A stretch of DNA of 64,000 nt. Source: Pseudomonas sp. SID14000 (lineage in GTDB: Bacteria; Pseudomonadota; Gammaproteobacteria; Pseudomonadales; Pseudomonadaceae). The stretch is from contig NZ_NFZQ01000001.1 of NCBI RefSeq assembly GCF_002165135.1, positions 248,001-312,000 of the forward strand, given 5' to 3'. A model generated the notes under the pieces. That model searched no databases. It was not told the DNA's origin and worked only from the letters and a program-made list of their open reading frames with translations. The position numbers and the translations under genes are program-made. Below, in pieces: positions 39,725 to 48,704 of this stretch (position 1 is the stretch's first letter; each line of letters starts with the position of its first letter).

Positions 39725-41533
39725 TCAGGTGATATCGGCCTTGGCCGGCTCATCCAGGCCCATGGCATGCAGGCGGGCATAATGGCCATTGGCCGCGAGC
39801 AGCTCGGCATGAGTGCCGCGCTCGACCAGACGGCCCTGGTCCATGACCAGGATCTGGTCGGCCTTCTCGATGGTCGACAGGCGGTGGGCGATCACCAGCG
39901 TGGTACGGCCTTGCATCACATGGTCCAAGGCAGCCTGGATATGCCGCTCGGACTCGGTATCCAGCGCCGAGGTGGCTTCGTCGAGGATCAGCAGCGGCGC
40001 GTTCTTCAGCAGTGCCCGGGCGATGGCCAGGCGCTGACGCTGGCCACCGGAAAGCAGCACGCCGTTTTCACCCACTTCGGTATCGAAGCCTTTCGGCAGC
40101 CGGTCGACGAACTCCTTGGCGTAGGCATCTGCCGCAGCGGCTTCGATGTCGGCGCGCGGGGCGCCGGCCAGGTCGCCATAGGCGATGTTGTTGGCCACGG
40201 TGTCGTTGAACAGGGTGACGTGTTGGGTCACCTGCGAAACGTGGCGACGCAGGTTGCGCAGGCGATAGTTCTCGATCTCCACGCCATCGAGCAGGATCTG
40301 CCCCTGATCGTGGTGATAGAAACGCGGAATCAGCGCCGCCAGGGTCGACTTGCCGCTGCCGGAGCGGCCGACCAGGGCAATCATCTGCCCCGGCTCGGCC
40401 ACGAAGCTGATATCGCTCAGCACCTCACGCTCGGTACCCGGGTAGGTGAAGCTCAGGTTGCGCACTTCCAGGCGCCCTTCCACCCGCTCCTTCTCGACGG
40501 TGCCGCTGTCCACTTCAGGTGCTTCGTCCAGTTGCTCGAAGATGCTCTCGGCACCGGCCAGGCCTTTCTGGATGGTCGAACTGACTTCCGAAAGCTGACG
40601 AATCGGCTTGGGCAACAAGCCGGCGGCGGTGATGTAAGCCACCAGATCACCGGCAGTGGAATCACCGCGCAGGAACAGTACCAGGAACATCAACGCGGCC
40701 ATGGCGGTGTAGATCACCAGTTGCAGCATCGGCGTGTACAGCGAGCCGGTTTTGGTCATGTGCAGCTGCTTGTCGGTGTTGCTCTGGCTGGCCTTGCCGA
40801 AACGCTGCTGCTCGTAGGCCTCGCCGCCGAAGCTGCGCACCACGCGGTAACCCTGGATGGTTTCCGAGGCGACGTGGGTGACGTCGCCCATGGCCACCTG
40901 GATCTTCTTGCTCTGCTTGCGGAATTTCTTGCTGGCGACGCTGACCATCACCGCGATCACCGGCAGGATGGCGACCATCACCAGGGTCAGGTGCCAGTTC
41001 ATCCACAGCAGGTAGCCAAACAGGAACACCACGGTCAGGCCTTCGCGGATCACCACCTTGATCGCATCGGTGGCGGCACCGGTGACCATGGTCACGTTAA
41101 AGGTGATGCGCGAGATCAGGTGCCCGGAGTTGTGGTTGTCGAAGTAGCGGTTAGGCAGCACCAGCAGCTTGTTGAACAGTTCCACACGCAGGTCGTGCAC
41201 CAGGCACAGGGAAACCTTGGCCAGGAAGTAGTTACCAAGGAACGAACCCAGGCCCTGCCACGCGGCGATCAGGATGATCAGCAGCGGCACCGCCTGCAGC
41301 AGTTGCAGGTCGCGCAGATAGGGGACGTTGGGGAACAACACCGCTTCGGGGTTGCTCAGCCCATCGACGAAATACTTGAGGATGCCAGCCAGCATCGGCT
41401 GGGTCGAGGCAAAGATCACGAAACCGATGATGCTCAGCAGGAAAATGCCGACATAGGGTTTCACATAGCTCAGCAGCCGGAAGTAGATCTTCAGGCTGGA
41501 GGTGTGTTCCGCCGGTCGCGGTGTTTCGGCCAT
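39725..41533 (-). CDS. msbA: Lipid A export ATP-binding/permease protein MsbA
   Basis: MsbA is the homodimeric ABC exporter that flips lipid A-core across the inner membrane. The 602-residue protein has six membrane helices in the first ~330 residues. The nucleotide-binding domain carries Walker A VGRSGSGKSTLAAL (about residue 389), LSGGQRQRLAIARALL (signature, about 492) and LLILDEATSALD (Walker B, about 515). An in-frame ATG two codons earlier (41539) is an equal start candidate. It is followed downstream by hldE, and preceded by the O-antigen ligase-like gene after 15 bp. Confidence 0.95.
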   Translation of the reverse strand: MAETPRPAEHTSSLKIYFRLLSYVKPYVGIFLLSIIGFVIFASTQPMLAGILKYFVDGLSNPEAVLFPNVPYLRDLQLLQAVPLLIILIAAWQGLGSFLGNYFLAKVSLCLVHDLRVELFNKLLVLPNRYFDNHNSGHLISRITFNVTMVTGAATDAIKVVIREGLTVVFLFGYLLWMNWHLTLVMVAILPVIAVMVSVASKKFRKQSKKIQVAMGDVTHVASETIQGYRVVRSFGGEAYEQQRFGKASQSNTDKQLHMTKTGSLYTPMLQLVIYTAMAALMFLVLFLRGDSTAGDLVAYITAAGLLPKPIRQLSEVSSTIQKGLAGAESIFEQLDEAPEVDSGTVEKERVEGRLEVRNLSFTYPGTEREVLSDISFVAEPGQMIALVGRSGSGKSTLAALIPRFYHHDQGQILLDGVEIENYRLRNLRRHVSQVTQHVTLFNDTVANNIAYGDLAGAPRADIEAAAADAYAKEFVDRLPKGFDTEVGENGVLLSGGQRQRLAIARALLKNAPLLILDEATSALDTESERHIQAALDHVMQGRTTLVIAHRLSTIEKADQILVMDQGRLVERGTHAELLAANGHYARLHAMGLDEPAKADIT

Positions 41534-41548
41534 TATCAAGCTCGCTGT

Positions 41549-42724
41549 TCAGGTTGAACCGGAAATTTTACCACAGGCGTCATTTTCGGCACGCCCCCAT
41601 GGAAGCAGCATGGCCAGGCCCACGGGTAGCCAGCTGATGAACCATTCGGCACGCGGCGTACCGGTGAGGCTGGCGGCATCGAACTGCATGGCCAGGGTCG
41701 AGTACACCCAGAAACCGAGCAGGATCTTGCCGAACAGCGTACTGCGTGCGCGGATGATTTCGCCCAAGGTGTACAGCCACACCATGACCCAAAGCAGCAT
41801 GCCGGGCAGGCCCATCTCCACTGCGACGTGGGTGAACATGTTGTGGGTATGGTCGAAGTGCTTGCCCACTGCACTCACGTCGTAGGCAGCCCCCAGGCCC
41901 AGGCCGGTCCAGGGATGCGCGGCGATCATGTCGACCACGGCATGGAAAATTTCCGGCCGGTAGGACGAGCCGCGCTTGGAGATCAGGTCGTACACGAAAT
42001 AGAAGGCCAGGCCGGTGGCGATGGCCGCCAGGAGGGAAAACACCCGGCTGTGACGGTCGCGGAACCACAGCGGCGCCAGGATCACGGTGAGCACCAGGGC
42101 CAGGATTGCCCCACGGCTCTGGCTGAGCATGGCAAACAACCCCAGGCACGCCAATGCTGCCAGCCACAACAACTGCAAGCCTCGTTGCCGCGGCGGCTCG
42201 TAAAGCAGGAAAAGCACGGCCGAACCGATGACATAGGCGCCCAGGATGGGGTGCGATATCTCACCAATACCCTCCAGGCGAGCCAGCACAGGCATGCCCA
42301 GCACGCCGTAGAAATGGATGACCGAGACCAGCGCGGCAACGGCAAGCAAGGCGCTACCGGCCAGCAGCAGCTGACGAATGCGGGCCAGGCCAAGCTGGGC
42401 CAGCAGCGGAAACGCCAGCAGGAACATCAGGATGTAGAGCAGGCGCTTCGCTTCGCGCCCTGGGTCTTGCGCGGCGGACCAGACCAGGCTGAGCCCGCTC
42501 CATGCCAGCAGCAACAGCACACTCCCCCACAAGGCCGGCTGACGCCTCCAGGCCTGCATCAGTACGTGCCTGGCAGACCATGCCAGGACCAGTGTCGGCA
42601 ACCACAGGAACAACACCAGGCCTTGCTGATAAATCTTGTTGCTCGGTGCCAGGGCAATCGCTGCCAGGAACCAGACCAGGCCAAACCCCAACCAGGCTCG
42701 CGCCCAGTTTTTTTGATACAACAT
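41549..42724 (-). CDS. waaL: O-antigen ligase/polymerase-like membrane protein (Wzy_C family)
   Basis: The 391-residue protein has about twelve membrane helices and the Wzy_C/WaaL-type central block. Landmarks are SHPILGAYVIGSAVLFLLYE, LSQSRGAILALVLTVILAPL (the R-G of the ligase motif) and a periplasmic loop with HPWTGLGLGAAYD and HFDHTHNMFTHVAVEMGLPG carrying the key His. O-antigen ligases join O-chain to the lipid A-core. The location just upstream of msbA matches PA4999 (waaL) in P. aeruginosa. The start at 42724 follows a GGGGGAAAGG ribosome binding site; an upstream in-frame ATG at 42757 is less likely. Substrate use in this strain is inferred. Confidence 0.85.
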   Translation of the reverse strand: MLYQKNWARAWLGFGLVWFLAAIALAPSNKIYQQGLVLFLWLPTLVLAWSARHVLMQAWRRQPALWGSVLLLLAWSGLSLVWSAAQDPGREAKRLLYILMFLLAFPLLAQLGLARIRQLLLAGSALLAVAALVSVIHFYGVLGMPVLARLEGIGEISHPILGAYVIGSAVLFLLYEPPRQRGLQLLWLAALACLGLFAMLSQSRGAILALVLTVILAPLWFRDRHSRVFSLLAAIATGLAFYFVYDLISKRGSSYRPEIFHAVVDMIAAHPWTGLGLGAAYDVSAVGKHFDHTHNMFTHVAVEMGLPGMLLWVMVWLYTLGEIIRARSTLFGKILLGFWVYSTLAMQFDAASLTGTPRAEWFISWLPVGLAMLLPWGRAENDACGKISGST

Positions 42725-42824
42725 CCTTTCCCCCGATGAATCAAAGACACCATCCATGGTGCAACAGCATTATTTTCGGCATTATTGCCGGTCATTTTGC
42801 TCGCCAGACGACAAGGCTCTTTTC

Positions 42825-43430
42825 ATGCAATGCTCCCGGCTCCCCCAGGTCGACTTCGATCAGCTGACACAAGGCGCACAGGTGCTTGAGGCAGATAGCC
42901 ATGGCGCCAAAGTCTACCTGCTCGCGGATGGTAATTTCCTCAAGGTTTTTCGCAGGAAGCGGCTGATTTCATCTGCACTGCTGCGCCCGTACTCGCAGCG
43001 CTTCGTCGACAACGCCGCGCGCCTGGCAAAACTGGGCATCCCCACTCTGGAAGTGATCAGCCAGCACAAGCTCGATCTGCCAGGCCGCACCGCCGTGCTG
43101 TACCGCCCGTTGCCAGGGCGCACTTTGCTGCAGATGTCGCGCGATGAAGGTTTCAGCTGGGATATCTACCTGCCGCGCCTGATCGAGCTGATCCGCCAGC
43201 TGCACCGCAGCGGCGTGTACTTCCGCTCGTTGCACCTGGGTAATGTAGTGGTCACCCCCGAGCAGCGCCTGGGCCTGATCGACGTGGCCGACATGCGTTT
43301 CCTGCGCCCGCCGCTATCGGCGCGCATGATTCGGCGCAATGTGCAGCACATGGTGCGGTATATCGAGCGGGAGAACCTGGGCGACCGGTTCCCCCTTGCC
43401 AACTTCGAGGCAGCCCTGCTGGCGCGCTGA
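42825..43430 (+). CDS. LPS-core kinase-like protein ('toluene tolerance' family)
   Basis: The 201-residue protein has a small kinase-like fold: GAKVYLLADGNFLKVFRRKR (beta-strands with Lys), TAVLYRPLPGRTLL, and the catalytic-loop-like HRSGVYFRSLHLGNVVVTPE with LGLIDVADMRF (metal-binding D-x-D). This resembles the WaaP/WaaY/InaA group that phosphorylates core heptose. P. putida annotations call the relative a toluene tolerance protein. It is divergent from waaL and convergent with the glycosyltransferase gene 3 bp away. The ATG at 42825 is preferred over 42756 because family similarity starts there. Phosphorylation activity is inferred only. Confidence 0.75.
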   Translation: MQCSRLPQVDFDQLTQGAQVLEADSHGAKVYLLADGNFLKVFRRKRLISSALLRPYSQRFVDNAARLAKLGIPTLEVISQHKLDLPGRTAVLYRPLPGRTLLQMSRDEGFSWDIYLPRLIELIRQLHRSGVYFRSLHLGNVVVTPEQRLGLIDVADMRFLRPPLSARMIRRNVQHMVRYIERENLGDRFPLANFEAALLAR

Positions 43431-43433
43431 GCA

Positions 43434-44525
43434 TCAGCTTCGCAGCAGGCTCTGCGAGCCGTTGCAGAACGCCTGCCAGGCCTGCTCCGGGGCCAGCGCC
43501 AGGCGCTGCCGGGCGGCTACCGCCGGGGCACTGAGCGCCGTGCAACGCTCGATCGCCTCGGCCCAGGCATTTTCATTGGCAACGGGCAGGTAGCCACCGG
43601 TGTCCTGCAACTGCTCGCGAAACACCTGCAGGTCGCTGCACACCACCGGCACGTCGGCCATGACCGCCTCCTGCACCACCAGCCCCAGGCCTTCGGAGCG
43701 CGAAGGCACCAATAGCCAGTCGAATGCCCGGTACAACTGCTGCAGGTCGTCGCGGTGACCGCTCAGGTGAACACGCCCGGCCAGGCCCAGCGCGTCGATA
43801 CGGGCCTGCAGCACCGCACGCAGGGGGCCTTCGCCGATGATTGCCAATTGCAGGTCCGGCTGGCGCGCACTGGCTTTGGCAAACGCTTCGATCAACATCC
43901 CGAAGCCCTTGCTCTCCACCAACCGCCCGACCGCGCCCAGCATCACCCCGTTTACCTGTGGCAACTGCAGGGCCTGCCTGGCCGCTTCCCGGCTCAACAA
44001 CGGCTCGGCGAAAGCCAGCGGATCAAGGGCCATGCGCAAGGTCTGCACCGGCCTGCCCAGGTCGTGTTCGAGCGACGCGGCAAGCGTCTGCGAAACGGCG
44101 GCAATGCTCAGCCGCTCGGCCGGGAACATGCGCAGCAGGCGAACATCGCTGGTACTCAGGCGCGTCTTGCCGTGGAACAGCACCTTGGCACGCACCTGCG
44201 GAACCTGCTGCAACAACGGCAACACCAGCCGCGCCACACCAACACCGTCGAGCAATACGACTTCAGCCTGGGCCTCGTTCAGCGCCTTGCGCAAGCGCAT
44301 GCGCAACCATGGGCGCAACAGGCGCCAGAAGTGCCGTCCTTTCAGCGCCCGTGACGGCATGTGCCACTCCCGGGTCGAACCAAGCCCACAGCAGAGCCCG
44401 CTTCCCAGCAGCAGCCAGTTACTGATCCGGGCATCGGCGCCCGCGTGCGACAGCACCTGCCGATGCACCTTGTGGATGGACATGTACGGCGTTCCACCCG
44501 CCCACATCATATTGACGATGTTCAT
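43434..44525 (-). CDS. Glycosyltransferase family 4 (LPS core)
   Basis: The 363-residue GT-B enzyme has a Rossmann-like donor domain: MLGAVGRLVESKGFGMLIEA, LQLAIIGEGPLRAVLQARID, WLLVPSRSEGLGLVVQEAVM with the E-x7-E motif (E-G-L-G-L-V-V-Q-E). The N-terminus (MNIVNMMWAGGTPYMSIHKV) binds acceptor. It lies in the LPS core block at the position held by wapR-type rhamnosyltransferase genes in P. aeruginosa, but the sugar cannot be told. It is convergent with the kinase-like gene (3-bp gap). Confidence 0.85.
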   Translation of the reverse strand: MNIVNMMWAGGTPYMSIHKVHRQVLSHAGADARISNWLLLGSGLCCGLGSTREWHMPSRALKGRHFWRLLRPWLRMRLRKALNEAQAEVVLLDGVGVARLVLPLLQQVPQVRAKVLFHGKTRLSTSDVRLLRMFPAERLSIAAVSQTLAASLEHDLGRPVQTLRMALDPLAFAEPLLSREAARQALQLPQVNGVMLGAVGRLVESKGFGMLIEAFAKASARQPDLQLAIIGEGPLRAVLQARIDALGLAGRVHLSGHRDDLQQLYRAFDWLLVPSRSEGLGLVVQEAVMADVPVVCSDLQVFREQLQDTGGYLPVANENAWAEAIERCTALSAPAVAARQRLALAPEQAWQAFCNGSQSLLRS

Positions 44526-44562
44526 GGGCCCTCTCCCGCTCATGCCAGGTGGGGCAGCGACT

Positions 44563-45336
44563 TCATTGAACAAAAATGGTGATTCCCATGCCAATCACGG
44601 CACCCGCCACCAGCGTCAATGCCAACTTGATCCGATCACGTTTGCGACGTTTGGCCTTGCGCTCCACTTCGATGGGCAAGGTCACGTGATTACCAAACCC
44701 GGTGTGCAATACTGCATCACCCTCCAAGGTGACCGCTGTCAGATTCAACTCAGCGTAGCGCCGGGAAAGTGCCTTCTCTCCAGCATAGGCGGCAAATGGT
44801 GCACAACGCTGGTAATCGCTCAAACGACGCAGCCCGGGGTTGAGCGAAAACGCCTGCCACTCGGCCTTGTCGGACAGCAGCGGGTAGCAAGGCACCCCCG
44901 CGATCACCTGGCGATCGCCCAGGTGGATGTAAGGGCTGTGGATGGCCAGGTCGTGGGCATGGCTGCGTAGCCAGACCTGTAACAGGTCGGGGCTGACCTC
45001 CAGTATGGCCCGGGAGTCTTCGACGAAGCCCTGGCGATAGAAGTGCCAGTCGTCCTCGCAGTGAAAGATGTAGGGCGTCTTGACGTGGCTGTAAGCCAGG
45101 TCGATAGACGGCAACTGGCCCAGTTTGGGCCGATTGACGAACACCTTGCAGTGCGGTTTCCAGTGCTCAGGCACAGCGGCATGCACGGCATCGTCACCGG
45201 AATCTTCGGTGATGAACACTTCGCGAATGGGCGCAGTATTGTAGCGATCGAAACTCTCAAGCGTATCTTTTAGCAGATCGAACCGCCCACAACTGGTCAC
45301 GACAAGCGTGACGTCACTCTCATTTGAAAAGCGCAC
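44563..45336 (-). CDS. Glycosyltransferase with C-terminal membrane anchor
   Basis: The 257-residue protein has a family 2-like GT-A fold: VTLVVTSCGRFDLLKDTLES, then an acidic VFITEDSGDDA block, and the metal-binding FHCEDDWHFYRQGF (a D-x-D-like EDDW). A single C-terminal membrane helix (IKLALTLVAGAVIGMGITIF) follows a very basic stretch (VERKAKRRKRDR), which implies a cytoplasmic catalytic domain tied to the inner membrane. It lies 37 bp before the GT4 gene in the same run. The sugar added is unknown. Confidence 0.8.
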   Translation of the reverse strand: MRFSNESDVTLVVTSCGRFDLLKDTLESFDRYNTAPIREVFITEDSGDDAVHAAVPEHWKPHCKVFVNRPKLGQLPSIDLAYSHVKTPYIFHCEDDWHFYRQGFVEDSRAILEVSPDLLQVWLRSHAHDLAIHSPYIHLGDRQVIAGVPCYPLLSDKAEWQAFSLNPGLRRLSDYQRCAPFAAYAGEKALSRRYAELNLTAVTLEGDAVLHTGFGNHVTLPIEVERKAKRRKRDRIKLALTLVAGAVIGMGITIFVQ

Positions 45337-45402
45337 CGGACTCCCTCCGCATTGCGACTATCGACTTTCAGCGCCCGTTCCGTAGGCGCGAAAGTTCTTA
45401 TG

Positions 45403-46359
45403 TTAGATGCCCAGCTTCAGGCGCAGCCGCTGCCATGCAGACAATGGCGGGTGGGGCCTGAGCGCCGGGCGCATGTGGTCGACGATGCTACGTCCAACTG
45501 CCCCGAAACTGAAACGGGAAACCGCCAGGTGGCGGCCATTTTCTGCGATCTTCCGGGACAGTTCCGGGTCCGCACGCAAACGGCGGAGCTTTTCCTGAAG
45601 GGTCGGGATGCTGTCATAGAACACCACGTTATGCATGTCCTGCAGGCCCAGCGCGCGGTTCTCTTCCTCGCCTTGGTCATACGCCAGCAACACACAGCCA
45701 CAGGCCATGGCTTCGAAGTTCTTGATCATGTATTCGCCCATGCCGACATCGGCACTGACGAAGAAGCGGATCCGGTTGAGCGTGTTGCAGTAGTCTTCCC
45801 CCGACTTGGTACGGGTCACCACCAGGTTCTCGACCCGACCCAGCTCGTCCAGCAATGCCTTGCGGCCGCTGTAGGCCACGCTGTTGGTGCTGCCGACGAA
45901 GGCCAGTTCGATGTCGCGTTCACGCCCTTGGTCGGCAAGCAACTGTTCGTCGTAGCCCTTGGGCACGAAAACGGCGTCGAAACCTTCCTGGCGCAGGCGC
46001 TCGCTGACCATGTAGCCCGAGCTGATCACCCGCGCCCAGGGCAGCTTGCGGTAATGGGCGCTGAACTTGCCGGTGTACTTGCAGGGGATATAGTTCTGGT
46101 AGGCATCGTGCTCGAGGATGACCAGGTTAGGCACGGTGCGGATGAACGCCGCCTGGCGGATTTCCTGCTTGAAACGCAGGAAGAAGACAATGCGGTCATA
46201 GCGCTCGACCTGCACTTCACGCTTGAAATAACGGCGCAGGTTGCGCTGGTCTTCGCTGGTCAGCCAGCGCAGGTCGCACTCGCAGTTGGCCGCGACGCCA
46301 TCGTACAGGCGATCGAGAATCGCCCGCTGTTCCTTCTGCACCAGAAATAGGACTTTCAT
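45403..46359 (-). CDS. Glycosyltransferase (Ssg/PA5001-like)
   Basis: The 318-residue protein starts MKVLFLVQKEQRAILDRLYD. Its C-terminal half is a GT-B-type transferase: VRFFVSADVGMGEYMIKNFEAM-type motif (seen as FFVSADVGMGEYMIKNFE) with CGCVLLAYDQGEEENRAL. This matches the Pseudomonas Ssg/PA5001 cell-surface glycosyltransferase as far as I recall; identity is not certain. Ssg-type proteins affect LPS, exopolysaccharide and phage sensitivity. An ATG 13 codons upstream (46398) gives a poor extension, so 46359 is used. Confidence 0.75.
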   Translation of the reverse strand: MKVLFLVQKEQRAILDRLYDGVAANCECDLRWLTSEDQRNLRRYFKREVQVERYDRIVFFLRFKQEIRQAAFIRTVPNLVILEHDAYQNYIPCKYTGKFSAHYRKLPWARVISSGYMVSERLRQEGFDAVFVPKGYDEQLLADQGRERDIELAFVGSTNSVAYSGRKALLDELGRVENLVVTRTKSGEDYCNTLNRIRFFVSADVGMGEYMIKNFEAMACGCVLLAYDQGEEENRALGLQDMHNVVFYDSIPTLQEKLRRLRADPELSRKIAENGRHLAVSRFSFGAVGRSIVDHMRPALRPHPPLSAWQRLRLKLGI

Positions 46360-46407
46360 TGCTTTCCTTGGGCGCTCTGCGCCATCGCGGTCAACCATGG
46401 GGCGTGC

Positions 46408-47811
46408 TTACAGCTCACGCCGCCAGAACAGTTCATGTCGGCGCACGGCCTTGCGGAAGAATTCATTCTCGCCGTAAGGCGACGGCCGCCGCCCGGCCAG
46501 CCAGCGCTGCAACAAGCGGCGCAGGCGGCGCTTGAACGGCGCCGGCGGCTGCAAGTCGTGCATCATGCCCAGGGCCATCGCCTTGTCGCGCTGGGTCGCC
46601 AGGTCCAGCACCAGGCTGCAAGGAGCCCAGGCCTGGGCAGCGCTCAGCTGTGGCGGCAAGGCCACGCCATCACCACTGTCGCCCATCGGCCAGCGGTCGT
46701 TGTCATGCAGGTGGTTGGCGTAGCACAGCAGGGTTTGCGGCTGCCAGGCCAGGCCTTGCAAGGCTTCCAGCACCGCTGCCTGGGCACAGATGTGGTCAGG
46801 GTGCGGGTCGAGCTGCGGGTGCGGCATCACCAGCACCTCTGGCCTGGCCATTTCCAGCAAGGCCCGCAGGTCGGCCAGCAGGTTGCGCCAGGTTGGCGCA
46901 CCATCGCCGTCGGCCGGCAGCGGGAACGGGTTGAACTGGCGGAATACGCGAATATCGGCGAGGTCGGCCTCACGGGAAGCGGCCGACTGATCTGGCGCGG
47001 CCTGCATGACAGGCAGTTGCAGGCAGAAGTAGCCCAACTGCACGCAGCGTGCTTCCGGCACACCGGCCCAGCGTGGCACGGCGATACTGTCCCAGGCCCG
47101 CAGGCGGCCCTTCAGGCGCGCGGCCTCGGCCTTTGCCAGGCCCATCTGCTGATAGTGCTCGGCCTCGATTTCACCGGCGGTCAGGGTCACTATCCAGGTT
47201 TCGTCGGCCTGGCTGTAGAGGCCGTAAGCGGCCAGCTCGGCATCGTCGGCATGCGGCGCAATCACCATCACCCGGCGCCGTTGCAGCTCCACTGCCGGGG
47301 TTATCCACAAGCGCGGCTGGCCCGACAGCCGGCAATGCCGGCCACGCAGGCGCAACGCGCCAGCCTGCAGAGGTGCGGCGAGACCGGTCAAGTTGAGGAA
47401 GCGCACGCCATCGACACCGCGCTCGAAGGTTTGCCAGTCGGCCTGCTCGCCAGCCACCAGCTCGACCTGCGGGTCGAGGAAGCGCCCCAGCCAGCTGCTT
47501 TTTACCCGCAGCTCGAGGATCAGCGTTTCGTTGCCCTGCAATGTGCAGTCAGCCTTGAGCAGGCCGCCGTTCAGGCTGGCAGGTGCTTCCCGGGTCTGCT
47601 CGCCGAAGTCGTAGGCGTAGTCCTCCCCTGGCGCGTAGAACAGGTGGTCGGCAAACCAGGCTTCATGGGCAGCCCACAGCAGCGGCAACAGCAGCAGTGG
47701 CAACCACCACCAGCTGAACACACCTATGGCCACCAGCGCGACCAGGCCCGCCAGCAGGCCCAGGCGCTTGTTGCGCCGGTGGCGCTTGAGCAACTGCTGT
47801 TTGCGACTCAC
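46408..47811 (-). CDS. PIG-L family de-N-acetylase (DnpA-like)
   Basis: The 467-residue protein has an N-terminal membrane pair (RLGLLAGLVALVAIGVFSWW, then LPLLLLPLLWAA) and a PIG-L/LmbE zinc domain from about residue 180. The metal motif is VMVIAPHADDAELAAYGL (PHxDD) with a later PHPDHICAQA. Such enzymes deacetylate N-acetylglucosamine residues. The P. aeruginosa homologue (PA5002, DnpA) lies next to Mig-14 and affects antibiotic tolerance. The GTG start overlaps the Mig-14-like stop by 4 bp (GTGA), implying coupling. The LPS or other target is not proven. Confidence 0.82.
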   Translation of the reverse strand: MSRKQQLLKRHRRNKRLGLLAGLVALVAIGVFSWWWLPLLLLPLLWAAHEAWFADHLFYAPGEDYAYDFGEQTREAPASLNGGLLKADCTLQGNETLILELRVKSSWLGRFLDPQVELVAGEQADWQTFERGVDGVRFLNLTGLAAPLQAGALRLRGRHCRLSGQPRLWITPAVELQRRRVMVIAPHADDAELAAYGLYSQADETWIVTLTAGEIEAEHYQQMGLAKAEAARLKGRLRAWDSIAVPRWAGVPEARCVQLGYFCLQLPVMQAAPDQSAASREADLADIRVFRQFNPFPLPADGDGAPTWRNLLADLRALLEMARPEVLVMPHPQLDPHPDHICAQAAVLEALQGLAWQPQTLLCYANHLHDNDRWPMGDSGDGVALPPQLSAAQAWAPCSLVLDLATQRDKAMALGMMHDLQPPAPFKRRLRRLLQRWLAGRRPSPYGENEFFRKAVRRHELFWRREL

Positions 47812-48704
47812 GCCTGATACACCGGTACGGGGTTGCACCAGCGGTCCTTGTACTCGCGGTCGGCACGGCCGAACGAGAACCGTAGCGGCTTGTTGCGCGC
47901 ACGGGCATCCTCCCAGGCGGCCTGGGTATTGAGGAAACTCAGCACGCTGCCGGGGCTGAAGGCCTTGGTTTCCGGGTCGACACCGCCATTGATGTACTCG
48001 ACGCTGATCCACTCCGGCGCTTCTACACGGTATACCAGCTGAATGGCAATCGGCTTGTCGTCCAGCAGCAGCACCGAGCCGATCAGCAACTCGCGCAGGC
48101 GTTCCAGCACCTCAGCCATGCGATCGGCACCAGTGGCCGGGAAGCCCCAGCGGCGCTGGAACAGGTCGCAGTACATGCTGGCGATTTCCTGGGCGCTGAA
48201 GTCGCTGATCGGGCGCACCATGCCGCCCGCCTCCTCCAGCAGGCGCAGCTCGCGGCGCTGGTTGTAGCGGAACTTCTTCGACAGGTCTTCATGGGCGCGA
48301 GCCATGGCCAACTGTTCCTTCTGCGCCCTGAGGCCGCTGAAGCGGCCCTGATTCAGCTCGGACAGGTAGCGCGCGGCATGACGCAATGGCGCGGCGGCAT
48401 CGGCTGCAGCCGGCAGGATGATCTCGGCGTTGCCCAGGTCGAACAGGGCTTTTTTGCCGGCACGCTTGAGCACGTCCTTGGACAGCGCAAGGTGACGCCC
48501 CCAGGTGGGGATTGCGGCCTTCAGCTCGCCGGCCTGGTGCCAGCCCAGGTAACGCACCGGGATCTGCGCCAGGTCCGCCAGTTGCTCGACCACCAGCGGA
48601 TGGGTGGCGACACTGCCGCCAAAGCGGCCCCATGCTTCGGCGTAGGCCTTGGCGTCAATAATTTGCCAACCGCGCTCGCGGAAGGCCTGGATACGGTTGA
48701 GCAT
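47808..48704 (-). CDS. Mig-14-like GNAT-fold protein
   Basis: The 298-residue protein matches the Mig-14 family, a FemAB/GNAT-like group tied to resistance to antimicrobial peptides. Family patterns are RYLGWHQAGELKAAIPTWGR, KKFRYNQRRELRLLEEAGG, IASMYCDLFQRRWGFPATGA, PGSVLSFLNTQAAWEDARA, and a conserved end RFSFGRADREYKDRWCNPVP. It has no signal peptide. It overlaps the start of the PIG-L gene by 4 bp and the glycosyltransferase gene by 1 bp (TGATG). Confidence 0.85.
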   Translation of the reverse strand: MLNRIQAFRERGWQIIDAKAYAEAWGRFGGSVATHPLVVEQLADLAQIPVRYLGWHQAGELKAAIPTWGRHLALSKDVLKRAGKKALFDLGNAEIILPAAADAAAPLRHAARYLSELNQGRFSGLRAQKEQLAMARAHEDLSKKFRYNQRRELRLLEEAGGMVRPISDFSAQEIASMYCDLFQRRWGFPATGADRMAEVLERLRELLIGSVLLLDDKPIAIQLVYRVEAPEWISVEYINGGVDPETKAFSPGSVLSFLNTQAAWEDARARNKPLRFSFGRADREYKDRWCNPVPVYQA

